Assembly (NCBI RefSeq): GCF_029893965.1
Contig: NZ_JARXXP010000003.1
Coordinates: 372,001-436,000, forward strand
DNA length: 64,000 bases
Reading direction: 5' to 3'
Source of the DNA: Paenibacillus sp. PastM-3
GTDB lineage: Bacteria > Bacillota > Bacilli > Paenibacillales > Paenibacillaceae
Shown here piece after piece: positions 17,585 to 26,099 of the stretch. The notes beneath the pieces are model-generated. The model did not search any database, was not told the DNA's origin, and saw nothing but the letters and a program-made list of their open reading frames with translations. Each line of letters begins with the position of its first letter. The first letter of the stretch is position 1. A program made the translations under genes and the position numbers.

Positions 17585-18549
17585 AACGAATGCAAATTTT
17601 CGGAATGCTGAGTAAGGACATGGACCAGATAGAAAAAGAGCTGTACCGCAGTGTACAGGGCGATGATGAACTGCTGGCGGAAACTTCGCTTCATCTGCTG
17701 AAGGCCGGCGGCAAACGGCTGCGTCCTGTCTTTGTACTGATGGGCGGCAAGTTCGGGCAATATGATCTCGAGAAGCTGAAGCGCGTGGCGATTCCGCTTG
17801 AACTGATACATAGCGCTTCGCTGGTTCACGACGATGTAATCGACGATGCCGAGCTGCGCCGCGGAGAGCTTACCGTCAAGGCCAAGTGGGGCGACAAGAT
17901 CGCCATGTACACCGGTGATTACATTTATGCCAAGGCGCTGGTTATTGCTTCGGAGCTCCAGAATCCGCGGATTCACCAGATCCTGTCCAAGGCGATGGTG
18001 GAGATGTCGATCGGCGAAATGGAGCAGATCCGCGATTTCTTCAACAGCGGACAAAGTGTCCGCCATTATCTGCGGCGCATCCGCCGCAAAACTGCACTCC
18101 TGATTGCTATCAGCTGCGAGCTGGGGGCGCTGGCTGCCGACGCGGAGCCGGGGACGGCCCGCCTGCTCTATGATTACGGTTACAACGTCGGGATGGCCTT
18201 CCAGATCCGGGATGATCTGCTCGATCTGTCGGGAACCGAGAAGCAGATCGGCAAGCCTCCCGGCAGTGATATGCGGCAGGGCAATATTACGCTGCCGGTC
18301 ATTTACAGTCTGGAAGACAGCCGGCTGCGTACACCGCTGCTGGACGAGCTTGCGCTGATCCGCAGCGGACAGGCCGGAGTCGGCCGTGCCATCGATCTGA
18401 TTCTGTCCGGTGACGGTATTACCCGGGCAGAGGAGCTGGCCTCACGTTATATTGACAAGGCGCTGGTTGCACTGGAGCAGCTTCCCGTCAACAAGACCAG
18501 ACGCAATCTGCGCGATATTGCCTATTTTGTGACCGGACGGGCATATTAA
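17581..18549 (+). CDS. hepT: Heptaprenyl diphosphate synthase component II
   Basis: Catalytic trans-prenyltransferase subunit. The first Asp-rich motif DDVIDDAELRRG is near residues 80-91 and the second, RDDLLDLSG, near 215; the GGKRLRP segment near 45 binds isopentenyl diphosphate. The start ATG 17581 overlaps the mqnA stop (ATGA) and gives 322 aa, matching the family. The partner HepS is six genes upstream at the head of the same operon. A 19-base perfect palindrome lies just after it. Confidence 0.94.
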   Translation: MKRMQIFGMLSKDMDQIEKELYRSVQGDDELLAETSLHLLKAGGKRLRPVFVLMGGKFGQYDLEKLKRVAIPLELIHSASLVHDDVIDDAELRRGELTVKAKWGDKIAMYTGDYIYAKALVIASELQNPRIHQILSKAMVEMSIGEMEQIRDFFNSGQSVRHYLRRIRRKTALLIAISCELGALAADAEPGTARLLYDYGYNVGMAFQIRDDLLDLSGTEKQIGKPPGSDMRQGNITLPVIYSLEDSRLRTPLLDELALIRSGQAGVGRAIDLILSGDGITRAEELASRYIDKALVALEQLPVNKTRRNLRDIAYFVTGRAY

Positions 18550-18590
18550 CTGCCGGAGAGCCGAATATTAAGCGTTCACAGATGGCATGC

Positions 18591-18609
18591 TTTCTGATAA
18601 TATCAGAAA
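18591..18609. repeat. Perfect 19-base palindrome before ndk
   Basis: TTTCTGATA-A-TATCAGAAA. It lies between hepT and ndk, 28 bases before the ndk start. It has no T-run after it, so it may be an operator or a weak hairpin rather than a terminator. Confidence 0.5.
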
Positions 18610-18637
18610 ATAAAAAGCGAAATTGGAGAGTGGCTCT

Positions 18638-19081
18638 ATGGAAAAGACGTATCTGATGATCAAACCGGATGGTGTTCAGCGCGGATTAATCGGACGTATT
18701 GTAGCCCGGCTGGAGGACAAGGGGTTTAAGCTGGTTGCCGCCAAGCTGATTAAGGTTACGGAAGAGCAGGCCAAGAAGCACTATGCAGAGCACGAGGGTA
18801 AGGACTTTTTCCCGGAGCTTGTAGGCTTTATTACTTCCGGTCCTGTGTTCGCAATGGTGTGGGAAGGCGATGACGTGGTTGCTCTATCCCGGCTGTTGAT
18901 CGGCAAAACGAAGGTAGGCGAAGCATTGCCAGGAACGATCCGCGGTGATTATGCCAGCCACACTCCGCTTAACCTGATTCACGGTTCGGATTCTCCGGAA
19001 AGCGCAGCACGCGAAATCGCCAATTTCTTCGCTCCTGATGAACTGGCTGACTACACTAAAGACATCGCGGTCTGGATGTAA
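18638..19081 (+). CDS. ndk: Nucleoside diphosphate kinase
   Basis: Transfers phosphate from ATP to NDPs by a phospho-histidine intermediate. The active-site histidine lies in [12 protein letters not shown] near residue 115, and the N-terminus [16 protein letters not shown] is typical. The chosen ATG 18638 has TTGGAGAG upstream and gives 147 aa. The order hepT-ndk-cheR-aro matches B. subtilis. Confidence 0.97.
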   Translation: MEKTYLMIKPDGVQRGLIGRIVARLEDKGFKLVAAKLIKVTEEQAKKHYAEHEGKDFFPELVGFITSGPVFAMVWEGDDVVALSRLLIGKTKVGEALPGTIRGDYASHTPLNLIHGSDSPESAAREIANFFAPDELADYTKDIAVWM

Positions 19082-19104
19082 ATTTCGGCAGGAGGCAGGG
19101 ATGA

Positions 19105-19911
19105 ATGATGGCTGATCGTGAAGAGACAACAACTGCGCCAGACCCGGATTATACCGGCTTTATTCATAACGTCAAGCAAAGCACAGGAATAGACCTTGCC
19201 CAATACAAGGAAGCGCAGATGAAGCGCCGCCTGACCACACTGCGGATGAAGAACGGATATCATACCTTTACTGATTTTTTTGCCGCTATGATGAAGGACA
19301 AGGCTTTATTCTATGAATTTCTGGACCGGATGACTATCAATGTATCTGAATTCTGGCGCAATCCGAACCGCTGGGAGGTGCTGCGGGATGTTATTCTGCC
19401 CGAGCTCCAGCGCTCCGGCCGCCAGCTGAAGCTGTGGAGTGCCGCCTGTTCAACCGGGGAAGAGCCGTATACACTGGCTATGATCCTGTCGGACAAGAAT
19501 CTGCTGACCCAGACTGGCATTCTTGCAACGGATATTGATGATGGTGCATTATCCAAAGCGAAGCAGGGCCTCTATCTGGAACGTTCCCTGAAGGATGTGC
19601 CGGGGGATGTAGCAGCCCGCTATTTCACACCGGAGGGCCCGGTGTTCAAGGTTAGTGAAGCGCTCAGGAAAAATATCGAATTCCGCAAGCAGAATCTGCT
19701 GCTCGACAAATTTGATGCCGGCTTTGATCTGATCATCTGCCGCAATGTGATGATCTATTTCACAGAGGAGGCTAAGAACAAGCTGTATCACAAATTCTCG
19801 GCCAGCCTGCGTCCCGGCGGGTATTTGTTCGTAGGCAGCACGGAGCAGATTTTTACCCCGGCCCAATACGGATTTGAATCGACAGAGACCTTCTTTTACC
19901 GTAAAAAATAA
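19105..19911 (+). CDS. cheR: Chemotaxis protein methyltransferase CheR
   Basis: Methylates glutamates on chemoreceptors with SAM. The N-terminal helical domain (about residues 12-80) is followed by the SAM-binding domain with LKLWSAACSTGEEPYTLAM near residue 110 and the FDLIICRNVMIYF segment near 205, both CheR signatures. The start follows GCAGGAGGCAGGG; an ATG three bases later is equally possible. The product implies a flagellate relative; no other chemotaxis gene is in the window. Confidence 0.95.
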   Translation: MMADREETTTAPDPDYTGFIHNVKQSTGIDLAQYKEAQMKRRLTTLRMKNGYHTFTDFFAAMMKDKALFYEFLDRMTINVSEFWRNPNRWEVLRDVILPELQRSGRQLKLWSAACSTGEEPYTLAMILSDKNLLTQTGILATDIDDGALSKAKQGLYLERSLKDVPGDVAARYFTPEGPVFKVSEALRKNIEFRKQNLLLDKFDAGFDLIICRNVMIYFTEEAKNKLYHKFSASLRPGGYLFVGSTEQIFTPAQYGFESTETFFYRKK

Positions 19912-20020
19912 CAGGATGCACATACCAGCCGTTGTTCTGCCCGGAGCGGGTATACTTTATCCTCTTTTCAGTGATAATGAAAACAGGTACCGTATGCTAT
20001 GCGAAAGGTCGATAATTCAC

Positions 20021-20182
20021 ATGGACAAAAGTAAGGTCATTGCCGCGTACAGACGCGGGTTTCTGACCGTCCGCGAGTGCGGGCAAATTCTTGGCGTCGA
20101 AGAGCTGCAGCTGCAGAGCCTGCTCAGTCAGGTGGAAGGCAAGCAACGCATTCCCGAGGCGCAGCAAAGGATCGGAAGCTAG
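20021..20182 (+). CDS. Small helix-turn-helix-like protein
   Basis: A short basic protein of 53 aa. Residues 2-33 (KVIAAYRRGFLTVRECGQILGVE) have the helix pattern of a truncated DNA-binding helix-turn-helix, with AYRRGFLTVRECGQILGV resembling the helix pair of Xre or MerR type proteins. I chose ATG 20021 because the upstream part of the frame overlaps the end of cheR and looks unlike protein. The ribosome site (AAAGG, about 12 bases away) is weak. It lies between cheR and a GC-rich hairpin. Function unknown. Confidence 0.5.
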   Translation: MDKSKVIAAYRRGFLTVRECGQILGVEELQLQSLLSQVEGKQRIPEAQQRIGS

Positions 20183-20211
20183 AAGTGGAAGCTCTGAACC
20201 GTAATGTGCCG

Positions 20212-20254
20212 CAGCGCCGCCTGAGCTCGAAAGAGCCGGGCGGCGCTGTTCTTT
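20212..20254 (+). terminator. GC-rich hairpin, probable terminator before aroC
   Basis: CAGCGCCGCC pairs with GGCGGCGCTG, with an inner GCTC-GAAA-GAGC tetraloop hairpin; the tail TTCTTT is short. Confidence 0.6.
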
Positions 20255-20361
20255 GAAATGAGAGCGCCCCCGCTAAGTACTTGAGTCAGCACCAATGTAA
20301 AGGCTGCGCTTTGCGGGGGGATTTTGTATAACGCTGCCGCCTGACCAGAGCTTATCCTTTC

Positions 20362-20390
20362 TTGTCAAAGCGTGTAGGCTATACTATAAT
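20362..20390 (+). promoter_or_regulatory. Sigma-A promoter for aroC-aroB-aroH
   Basis: TTGTCA (20362-20367), 17 bases, TATAAT (20385-20390). Confidence 0.8.
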
Positions 20391-20451
20391 GAGGCAAGAG
20401 TTTTAATATTTTAGCGGTTTACAGTTTAAAAGTGTGAAAGGGGAACGCGTC

Positions 20452-21621
20452 ATGAGTTTACGCTACTTAACAGCGGGGGAAACGCACGGCCCCCAGCTTA
20501 CAGCCATTATCGAGGGATTGCCCAGTAATCTGACACTTGATTTCGAAGAGCTTAATTTTCAGCTGCACCGCAGACAGAAGGGCTACGGCCGCGGGCGCCG
20601 GATGCAGATCGAGAAGGATACGGCCCAGATCGTCGGCGGAGTACGCCACGGCTATACAACAGGTGCCCCGGTAGCCCTTGTAGTGGAGAACAAGGACTGG
20701 ACACACTGGAAGAATATTATGAATATTGAGCCGATTCCCGGCAGTGACGAGGAGAAGCGGCGCGTGAACCGTCCTCGTCCGGGACATGCAGACCTAAATG
20801 GCGGACTCAAGTATAACCATACAGATCTGCGCAATGTGCTGGAGCGCTCCAGCGCCCGCGAGACGGCAGCAAGAGTAGCGGTAGGTGCTGTTGCCCGCCA
20901 GCTGCTGGAGGAGTTCGGTGTCAAGATTGCCGGACAGGTGATCCGGATCGGCGAGATTGAAGCGCCGGCAAACGATCTGCCTATTGATGAGCTCATTGCC
21001 AAGACAGAAGAATCCTCTGTGAGAGTTGTAGATAAAGAGACCGAGCAGAAGATGGAGGCGTACATAGACAAGATTAAGGAGGAAGGCGACTCCATCGGCG
21101 GAATTGTAGAATGTATCGTGGAAGGTCTGCCTGTCGGCCTCGGCAGCTATGTGCAGTACGACCGTAAGCTGGATGCGGCAATTGCCGGAGCGGTTATGTC
21201 GATCAACGCGTTCAAGGGCGTAGAAATCGGTATCGGCTTTGAAGCCGGCATTCTCCGCGGCTCGCAGGTGCATGATGAGATCATGTACGATCCATCCCGC
21301 GGATACTACCGGGCCAGCAACCGGCTGGGCGGATTTGAAGGCGGCATGACCAATGGAATGCCGGTTGTCGTCCGCGGTGTCATGAAGCCGATCCCGACGC
21401 TGTACAAACCGCTGCAAAGCGTAGATATTGATACCAAAGAGCCGTTCACGGCGCAGGTGGAGCGCTCCGATGCCTGTGCAGTTCCTGCAGCCTGTGTAGT
21501 GCTGGAGAATGTTGTAGCCTGGGAGCTTGCCAAAGCCTTCCTCGACAAGTTCGGCGGGGATTCGCTTGAGGAGATCAGAGCCAACTACAATAATTACCTG
21601 GCCCAGCTGGAGAGCTACTGA
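20452..21621 (+). CDS. aroC: Chorismate synthase
   Basis: FMN-dependent lyase that converts 5-enolpyruvylshikimate-3-phosphate to chorismate, the branch point for Trp, Tyr, Phe and, here, menaquinone. Family segments: [16 protein letters not shown] near residues 9-24, [12 protein letters not shown] near 45, [13 protein letters not shown] near 110, and [10 protein letters not shown] near 135. I start at ATG 20452 (389 aa) with GAAAGGGGA upstream; the GTG at 20434 lies at that site. It heads an aroC-aroB-aroH operon. The symbol aroF is used for this gene in B. subtilis. Confidence 0.96.
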   Translation: MSLRYLTAGETHGPQLTAIIEGLPSNLTLDFEELNFQLHRRQKGYGRGRRMQIEKDTAQIVGGVRHGYTTGAPVALVVENKDWTHWKNIMNIEPIPGSDEEKRRVNRPRPGHADLNGGLKYNHTDLRNVLERSSARETAARVAVGAVARQLLEEFGVKIAGQVIRIGEIEAPANDLPIDELIAKTEESSVRVVDKETEQKMEAYIDKIKEEGDSIGGIVECIVEGLPVGLGSYVQYDRKLDAAIAGAVMSINAFKGVEIGIGFEAGILRGSQVHDEIMYDPSRGYYRASNRLGGFEGGMTNGMPVVVRGVMKPIPTLYKPLQSVDIDTKEPFTAQVERSDACAVPAACVVLENVVAWELAKAFLDKFGGDSLEEIRANYNNYLAQLESY

Positions 21622-21622
21622 T

Positions 21623-22726
21623 ATGCGCAGCATAACCGTAGATTTGGGCGAGCGCTCCTATCCGATCCTGATCGGCAGCGGATTGCTGCAAGGTATCGGG
21701 GAGCGCTGCAGGGAAGCAGGCTTACCGCAGCGGAGCCCGCTGCTGGTGGTCAGTGACAGCGAGGTAGCCCCCCGTTATCTGAGCGTGGTGGAAGCCTCGC
21801 TTCGCGGACAGGGCTATACTGTCGTTAGTCATGTAATCCCGTCCGGTGAAGCATCCAAGTCATTGGCGGTATACGAAGAAGTGATTACAACGGCCATCCA
21901 GGCCGGACTGGACCGCAGCTCCGCGGTCCTGGCGCTTGGCGGCGGAGTCGTCGGTGATCTCGCGGGTTATGTGGCCGCTACGTATATGCGGGGAATCGGG
22001 TTTGTGCAGATTCCGACAACCATTCTAGCGCATGATAGCAGTGTCGGGGGCAAGGTGGCTGTCAATCATCCGCTGGCGAAGAATATGATCGGCGCCTTTT
22101 ATCAGCCGTCCATGGTCCTGTATGATCTGGATACACTGCGCACGCTTCCGCCCCGCGAGGTGTCTTCCGGGCTGGCTGAAGTGGTGAAGCACGGCCTTAT
22201 TCTCGATAAGGAGTTTGCATACTGGTGCCGCGAGCATGCTTCAGAGCTGCTGGCTCTGGATGCCGAGGCGCTGGGCTATGCATTGGAGCGAGGATGCGCC
22301 ATCAAGGCAAGGGTGGTCGGTACCGATGAGCGTGAGAACGGCCTGCGGGCCATTCTTAACCTGGGACACACAATCGGCCACGCCATAGAAGCAGTGGGCG
22401 GCTATGGTGTATTCCTGCATGGGGAGGCTATCGCCATCGGCATGGCCGGTTCGGCGCTGCTGGCAGCCAAGCTGGGCCGGGACCGTGAAATATACGAGGA
22501 TACCGTATCCATGCTGTCTGCATTGTCGCTGCCGGTCAGACTCCCGGCGGAATACAGCGAGGATGCGCTGATGGAAGCGATGATGCATGACAAGAAGTTC
22601 AAGGAAGGCAAAATGACCTTTATTGTGCCAGATTCAATCGGTGCTGTGAGCATCATTAATGATATACAGCAGAGTGACGTGCGCGAGGTTATCGCACAGC
22701 TCAAGAAGGAGGGGAGCCCATGGTAA
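21623..22726 (+). CDS. aroB: 3-dehydroquinate synthase
   Basis: NAD-dependent cyclase of the shikimate pathway, second step. The NAD-binding GGGVVGDLAGYVAATYMRGI is near residues 101-120, and metal-ligand regions NLGHTIGHAIE near 245 and FLHGEAIAIGM near 262 are visible. ATG 21623 starts two bases after the aroC stop and gives 367 aa; the frame upstream is inside aroC and is not used. The end overlaps aroH by seven bases. Confidence 0.95.
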   Translation: MRSITVDLGERSYPILIGSGLLQGIGERCREAGLPQRSPLLVVSDSEVAPRYLSVVEASLRGQGYTVVSHVIPSGEASKSLAVYEEVITTAIQAGLDRSSAVLALGGGVVGDLAGYVAATYMRGIGFVQIPTTILAHDSSVGGKVAVNHPLAKNMIGAFYQPSMVLYDLDTLRTLPPREVSSGLAEVVKHGLILDKEFAYWCREHASELLALDAEALGYALERGCAIKARVVGTDERENGLRAILNLGHTIGHAIEAVGGYGVFLHGEAIAIGMAGSALLAAKLGRDREIYEDTVSMLSALSLPVRLPAEYSEDALMEAMMHDKKFKEGKMTFIVPDSIGAVSIINDIQQSDVREVIAQLKKEGSPW

Positions 22727-23091
22727 ACCGGGGGATCCGCGGCGCAACAACCGTCGTCAATAATGAGGAAAATGAAATTTTACGTGAAACCGTAGTACTG
22801 CTCCGGGAAATTGTCGAGCGCAATGATGTTATTGCTGAAGATATCTGCAGCGTATGGATTACTGTGACCGGTGATCTGGATGCTACGTTTCCGGCACGTG
22901 CCATCCGTGAGATCGAAGGCTGGGAGCTGGTGCCGCTGATGTGCTCCGTCGAAATCCCTGTTAAGGGCGGCCTGCCGAAGTGTATCCGTCTGATGGTGCA
23001 GGTCAATACGGACAAATCACAGCGGGATATCCGCCACGTCTATCTTAATGAGGCCAAGAAGCTTCGCCCTGATCTCTCACAGAGCAAGTAA
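22720..23091 (+). CDS. aroH: Chorismate mutase, AroH type
   Basis: Monofunctional chorismate mutase (123 aa) that forms prephenate. This is the trimeric AroH fold rather than the helical AroQ one: VNRGIRGATTV at the start, ITVTGDLDATFPARAIRE near residue 50 and EIPVKGGLPKCIRLMVQV near 80 match it. The start follows AAGGAGGGGAG and overlaps aroB. It ends just before the trp promoter. Confidence 0.95.
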   Translation: MVNRGIRGATTVVNNEENEILRETVVLLREIVERNDVIAEDICSVWITVTGDLDATFPARAIREIEGWELVPLMCSVEIPVKGGLPKCIRLMVQVNTDKSQRDIRHVYLNEAKKLRPDLSQSK

Positions 23092-23109
23092 TTAATTTGC
23101 TGCTGCGGG

Positions 23110-23139
23110 TTGTCAATGAACACCGTCATCATGTATAGT
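23110..23139 (+). promoter_or_regulatory. Sigma-A promoter of the trp operon
   Basis: TTGTCA (23110-23115), 18 bases, TATAGT (23134-23139). The predicted transcript start, near 23146, falls at the edge of the TRAP site, so the TRAP triplets would be at the very 5' end of the RNA. Confidence 0.75.
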
Positions 23140-23144
23140 GTAAT

Positions 23145-23203
23145 TAGCCGAGAGAAGATGAGTTTAGTTTGAGCCTAGTTGAGTATAGTTGAGATGAGTG
23201 CAG
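23145..23203 (+). promoter_or_regulatory. TRAP binding site in the trp leader
   Basis: Triplets at regular spacing: TAG 23145, GAG 23150, AAG 23155, GAG 23160, TAG 23165, GAG 23171, TAG 23176, GAG 23181, TAG 23186, GAG 23191, GAG 23196, CAG 23201. All are separated by two bases except one gap of three. Eleven triplets from 23150 to 23203 match the 11 subunits of the TRAP ring; nine of those are perfect G/UAG. mtrB itself is at 12630. Confidence 0.92.
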
Positions 23204-23361
23204 GATGTTAGATCTGAGGCATTCCGTTTATTTTAGATATGTCCGCATGGATGTACTTCATGGTAGTATTTGCGCTACCCGTATATCCTCTACGTGACGA
23301 TGTCGTCTAATTCGGAGAATAATGCCTTGTCCAGTGCGCTTTTTCATATACTTGCCTACAC

Positions 23362-23388
23362 AACCTCTACTCCGGTAGAGGTTTTTTT
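23362..23388 (+). terminator. trp attenuator (terminator) with competing antiterminator
   Basis: AACCTCTAC-TCCG-GTAGAGGTT followed by five more T, 45 bases before trpE. Its 5' arm (23361-23372, CAACCTCTACTC) can instead pair with 23181-23191 (GAGTATAGTTG) inside the TRAP site: ten pairs with one mismatch and one bulged C. TRAP bound to the triplets would block that pairing and let the terminator form. The 158 bases between (23204-23361) contain no gene; a second CCTCTAC copy is at 23287. Confidence 0.88.
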
Positions 23389-23432
23389 GTATTCCGGATT
23401 ATAGATTTGACCATTCCAAGGAGGTATTCCAA

Positions 23433-24986
23433 ATGACGTACCCTGGCATCGAAGAAGTAGTGAAACTGTCGCGGGAGTATAACCTGATTCCTGTAGTAAA
23501 AAGACTGCTGGCTGATATGGAGACGCCGATCCGGCTGTTTCAGCGGTTTGCCGGCGAATCCCATGCCTTTCTGCTGGAAAGTGTAGAGGGCGGAATCCAG
23601 TGGGCCCGTTATTCTTTTATCGGCAGCGATCCTTTTCTGACCATCTCGGGAAAAAAGAACGTCATCCATGTCAAAGTAGGCGAAGAGCAGAGACAGCTCA
23701 CCGGCAAACCGGTCGAAGAGCTAAAAGCGCTGCTCCGCTCCTACCGCAGCCCCAAGCTGGACGGGATGCCTCCTTTTACCGGCGGGGCAATCGGATTCTT
23801 CGGTTACGACCTGCTGCAATATTACGAGAAGCTGTCCCCGCACGCGGTTGATGATCTGGGGACGGATGATATCCGGTTTATGTTCTGCGACCGTATTATT
23901 GTATTCGATCATGTGAAGCAGCAGATCCTGCTCATAGGCAACCTGCATATCAAAGACGGTGACACGGATTCCGATATCCGGGCTGCCTACGAAGCCTTGA
24001 ACGGCAAGCTGGAAGACTTCGCTGAAGAGCTGCAAAAGGAAGGGCCCAAAGAAAACGTCAACCGCCGCAGCATACCGGAGGATATTGAGCTGGGCCAGAT
24101 TCATTCCAACCTGACCAAGGAGCAGTACATTGCCAATGTGGAGCAGGCCAAAGAGTACATCCGTGCGGGAGATATTTTTCAAGTGGTGCTGTCGCAGCGG
24201 CTGCATATTGAGACGGAGGTCTCTCCGCTGCATGTGTACCGGATGCTCCGTACGCTGAACCCTTCGCCGTATATGTACTACCTCAAGATGGATGAGGAGA
24301 TCATCGTCGGCACCTCTCCGGAGGCGCTGGTGAAGGTGGACGGCAGCCGGGTAGCTACCCGGCCGATTGCCGGAACCCGCCCCCGGGGAGCGGACGAGGC
24401 AGAGGACCGGGCACTGGCCCAGGAGCTGCTGGAGGATGAGAAGGAGCGGGCAGAGCATCTGATGCTGGTGGACCTGGGCCGCAATGATCTTGGCCGGGTA
24501 TCGAAGTTCGGCACAGTCAAATGCGATTCCTTTATGGAGATAGAGAAATACTCCCATGTCATGCACATGGTATCCAATGTGTCGGGAACGCTGGACGACA
24601 ACAAGGATTTCTTCGACGCCTTCCTGTCCTGCTTGCCGGCAGGAACCGTCTCCGGTGCACCCAAGCTGCGCGCGATGGAGATTATCTCCGAGCTCGAGCG
24701 GGAAGCCAGAGGGGCTTATGCAGGAGCCATCGGGTACCTGGGCTTCTCCGGTAATATGGATTCCTGTATTACGATCCGAACGATTATCTTCCGCAAAGGC
24801 CGGGCCTATGTGCAGGCCGGGGCGGGAATTGTCTGGGATTCAGTGCCGGAGAAGGAATATGAAGAGACCCTTAACAAAGCGAAGGCGATGTTAAAAGCAA
24901 TCCGGATGGCAGAAGCCATGTTTCCGGCAGAGATCAGAGAACCGCAGGTAATCAATCAGGATTACATGTACGAATATACCCCGTAA
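23433..24986 (+). CDS. trpE: Anthranilate synthase component I
   Basis: Converts chorismate to anthranilate using ammonia from a glutaminase subunit. The tryptophan feedback site LLES is near residue 48, and the chorismate-binding part contains IAGTRPRG near 310, DLGRNDLGRV near 345 and LPAGTVSGAPKLRAMEII near 405. The 517-aa length is normal. AAGGAGG at 23418-23424 precedes the ATG. The glutaminase gene trpG is not in this operon, as in B. subtilis where it lies with folate genes. Controlled by the TRAP attenuator just upstream. Confidence 0.96.
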   Translation: MTYPGIEEVVKLSREYNLIPVVKRLLADMETPIRLFQRFAGESHAFLLESVEGGIQWARYSFIGSDPFLTISGKKNVIHVKVGEEQRQLTGKPVEELKALLRSYRSPKLDGMPPFTGGAIGFFGYDLLQYYEKLSPHAVDDLGTDDIRFMFCDRIIVFDHVKQQILLIGNLHIKDGDTDSDIRAAYEALNGKLEDFAEELQKEGPKENVNRRSIPEDIELGQIHSNLTKEQYIANVEQAKEYIRAGDIFQVVLSQRLHIETEVSPLHVYRMLRTLNPSPYMYYLKMDEEIIVGTSPEALVKVDGSRVATRPIAGTRPRGADEAEDRALAQELLEDEKERAEHLMLVDLGRNDLGRVSKFGTVKCDSFMEIEKYSHVMHMVSNVSGTLDDNKDFFDAFLSCLPAGTVSGAPKLRAMEIISELEREARGAYAGAIGYLGFSGNMDSCITIRTIIFRKGRAYVQAGAGIVWDSVPEKEYEETLNKAKAMLKAIRMAEAMFPAEIREPQVINQDYMYEYTP

Positions 24987-25058
24987 GCGAAGGAACCAGT
25001 GAAGATTAGAAGAGCCGAGCAGAGAATGCTCCATACTACTTTTAGGAGGCAGATCAAT

Positions 25059-26099
25059 ATGGAAGCAAGCCAGTTAATACAATCAGGAATTGCGGGATTA
25101 ATCGAAGGGAAAAATCTCAGCCGGGCGCAGGCCCGTGAAATAATGGGAACGATTATGGATGGTACCGCATCAGCGGCACAGATCGGTGCCCTGCTGACCG
25201 CGCTGCGGATCAAGGGAGAGACGGTTGAGGAAATTACCGGCTTTGCCGAGGCGATGCGCGGATTCGGAACCCCGGTGCTCACAGAACGCACCAGACTACT
25301 GGATACCTGCGGTACCGGAGGCTCAGGCATCCATAAATTTAATATTTCTACCGCTTCTGCTATCATCTCCTCAGCTGCGTCTGTACGCGTCGCCAAGCAT
25401 GGCAACCGCTCTGCTTCCGGCAGAGCAGGCAGTGCAGATGTACTGGAAGCGCTGGGTGTGAACATTCACCTGAATGCGGAGCAGGCCCGCCGCTGCCTGG
25501 ACAGTATCGGAATCTGCTTCCTGTTTGCGCAGATTTATCACCCGTCCATGAAGCACGCCGCTGCTCCGCGCCGTGAGCTTGGTGTCCGGACCGTCTTCAA
25601 TATGCTGGGCCCGCTGACCAACCCGGCTGGAGCTGACCGGCAGCTGATGGGCATCTATGACCGGGATAAGACTAATATTGTCGCTAACGTACTGAAGGAG
25701 CTGGGCTCCAAGCGGGCCATGATTGTAAGCAGTCTGGACGGCCTGGATGAAATCAGCATATCGGCGCCTACACAGGTGTCTGAATTGAAGAACGGAATTG
25801 TAACTACGTATGAGATTACGCCGGAAGAGCTTGGCCTGAGCCGCCATCCGCTGGAGGCAGTGCTGGGCGGGGATGCTGCCGAGAACGCCGCCATTATTAC
25901 AGATGTACTGCAGGGAGCGCTTACCCCATACCGTGATATTGTCCTGGCTAATGCCGGTGCCTGTATCTATGTTGCCGGACTGGCGGAGAGTCTGAACGAA
26001 GGTGTGGCGCAGGCCCGCCAGATGATCGATTCCGGCAAAGCACTGCTCAAGCTGGAGCAGCTCAAAGCCATGACAAAGGAGCTTGACTATGTATCTTGA
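25059..26099 (+). CDS. trpD: Anthranilate phosphoribosyltransferase
   Basis: Joins anthranilate to phosphoribosyl pyrophosphate. The PRPP site DTCGTGGSGIHKFNIST is near residues 84-100, with KHGNRSASGRAGSADVLEALG near 115. ATG 25059 follows TTTAGGAGGC at 25041-25050 and gives 346 aa; the frame is open back to 24999 but has no site there. Twelve codons at the end overlap nothing except the first bases of trpC. Confidence 0.95.
   Translation: MEASQLIQSGIAGLIEGKNLSRAQAREIMGTIMDGTASAAQIGALLTALRIKGETVEEITGFAEAMRGFGTPVLTERTRLLDTCGTGGSGIHKFNISTASAIISSAASVRVAKHGNRSASGRAGSADVLEALGVNIHLNAEQARRCLDSIGICFLFAQIYHPSMKHAAAPRRELGVRTVFNMLGPLTNPAGADRQLMGIYDRDKTNIVANVLKELGSKRAMIVSSLDGLDEISISAPTQVSELKNGIVTTYEITPEELGLSRHPLEAVLGGDAAENAAIITDVLQGALTPYRDIVLANAGACIYVAGLAESLNEGVAQARQMIDSGKALLKLEQLKAMTKELDYVS

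Noticed and set aside
23092..23432. Leader peptide with Trp codons before trpE
   Set aside because: No start codon with a ribosome site and no Trp-rich frame; TRAP triplets explain the leader.
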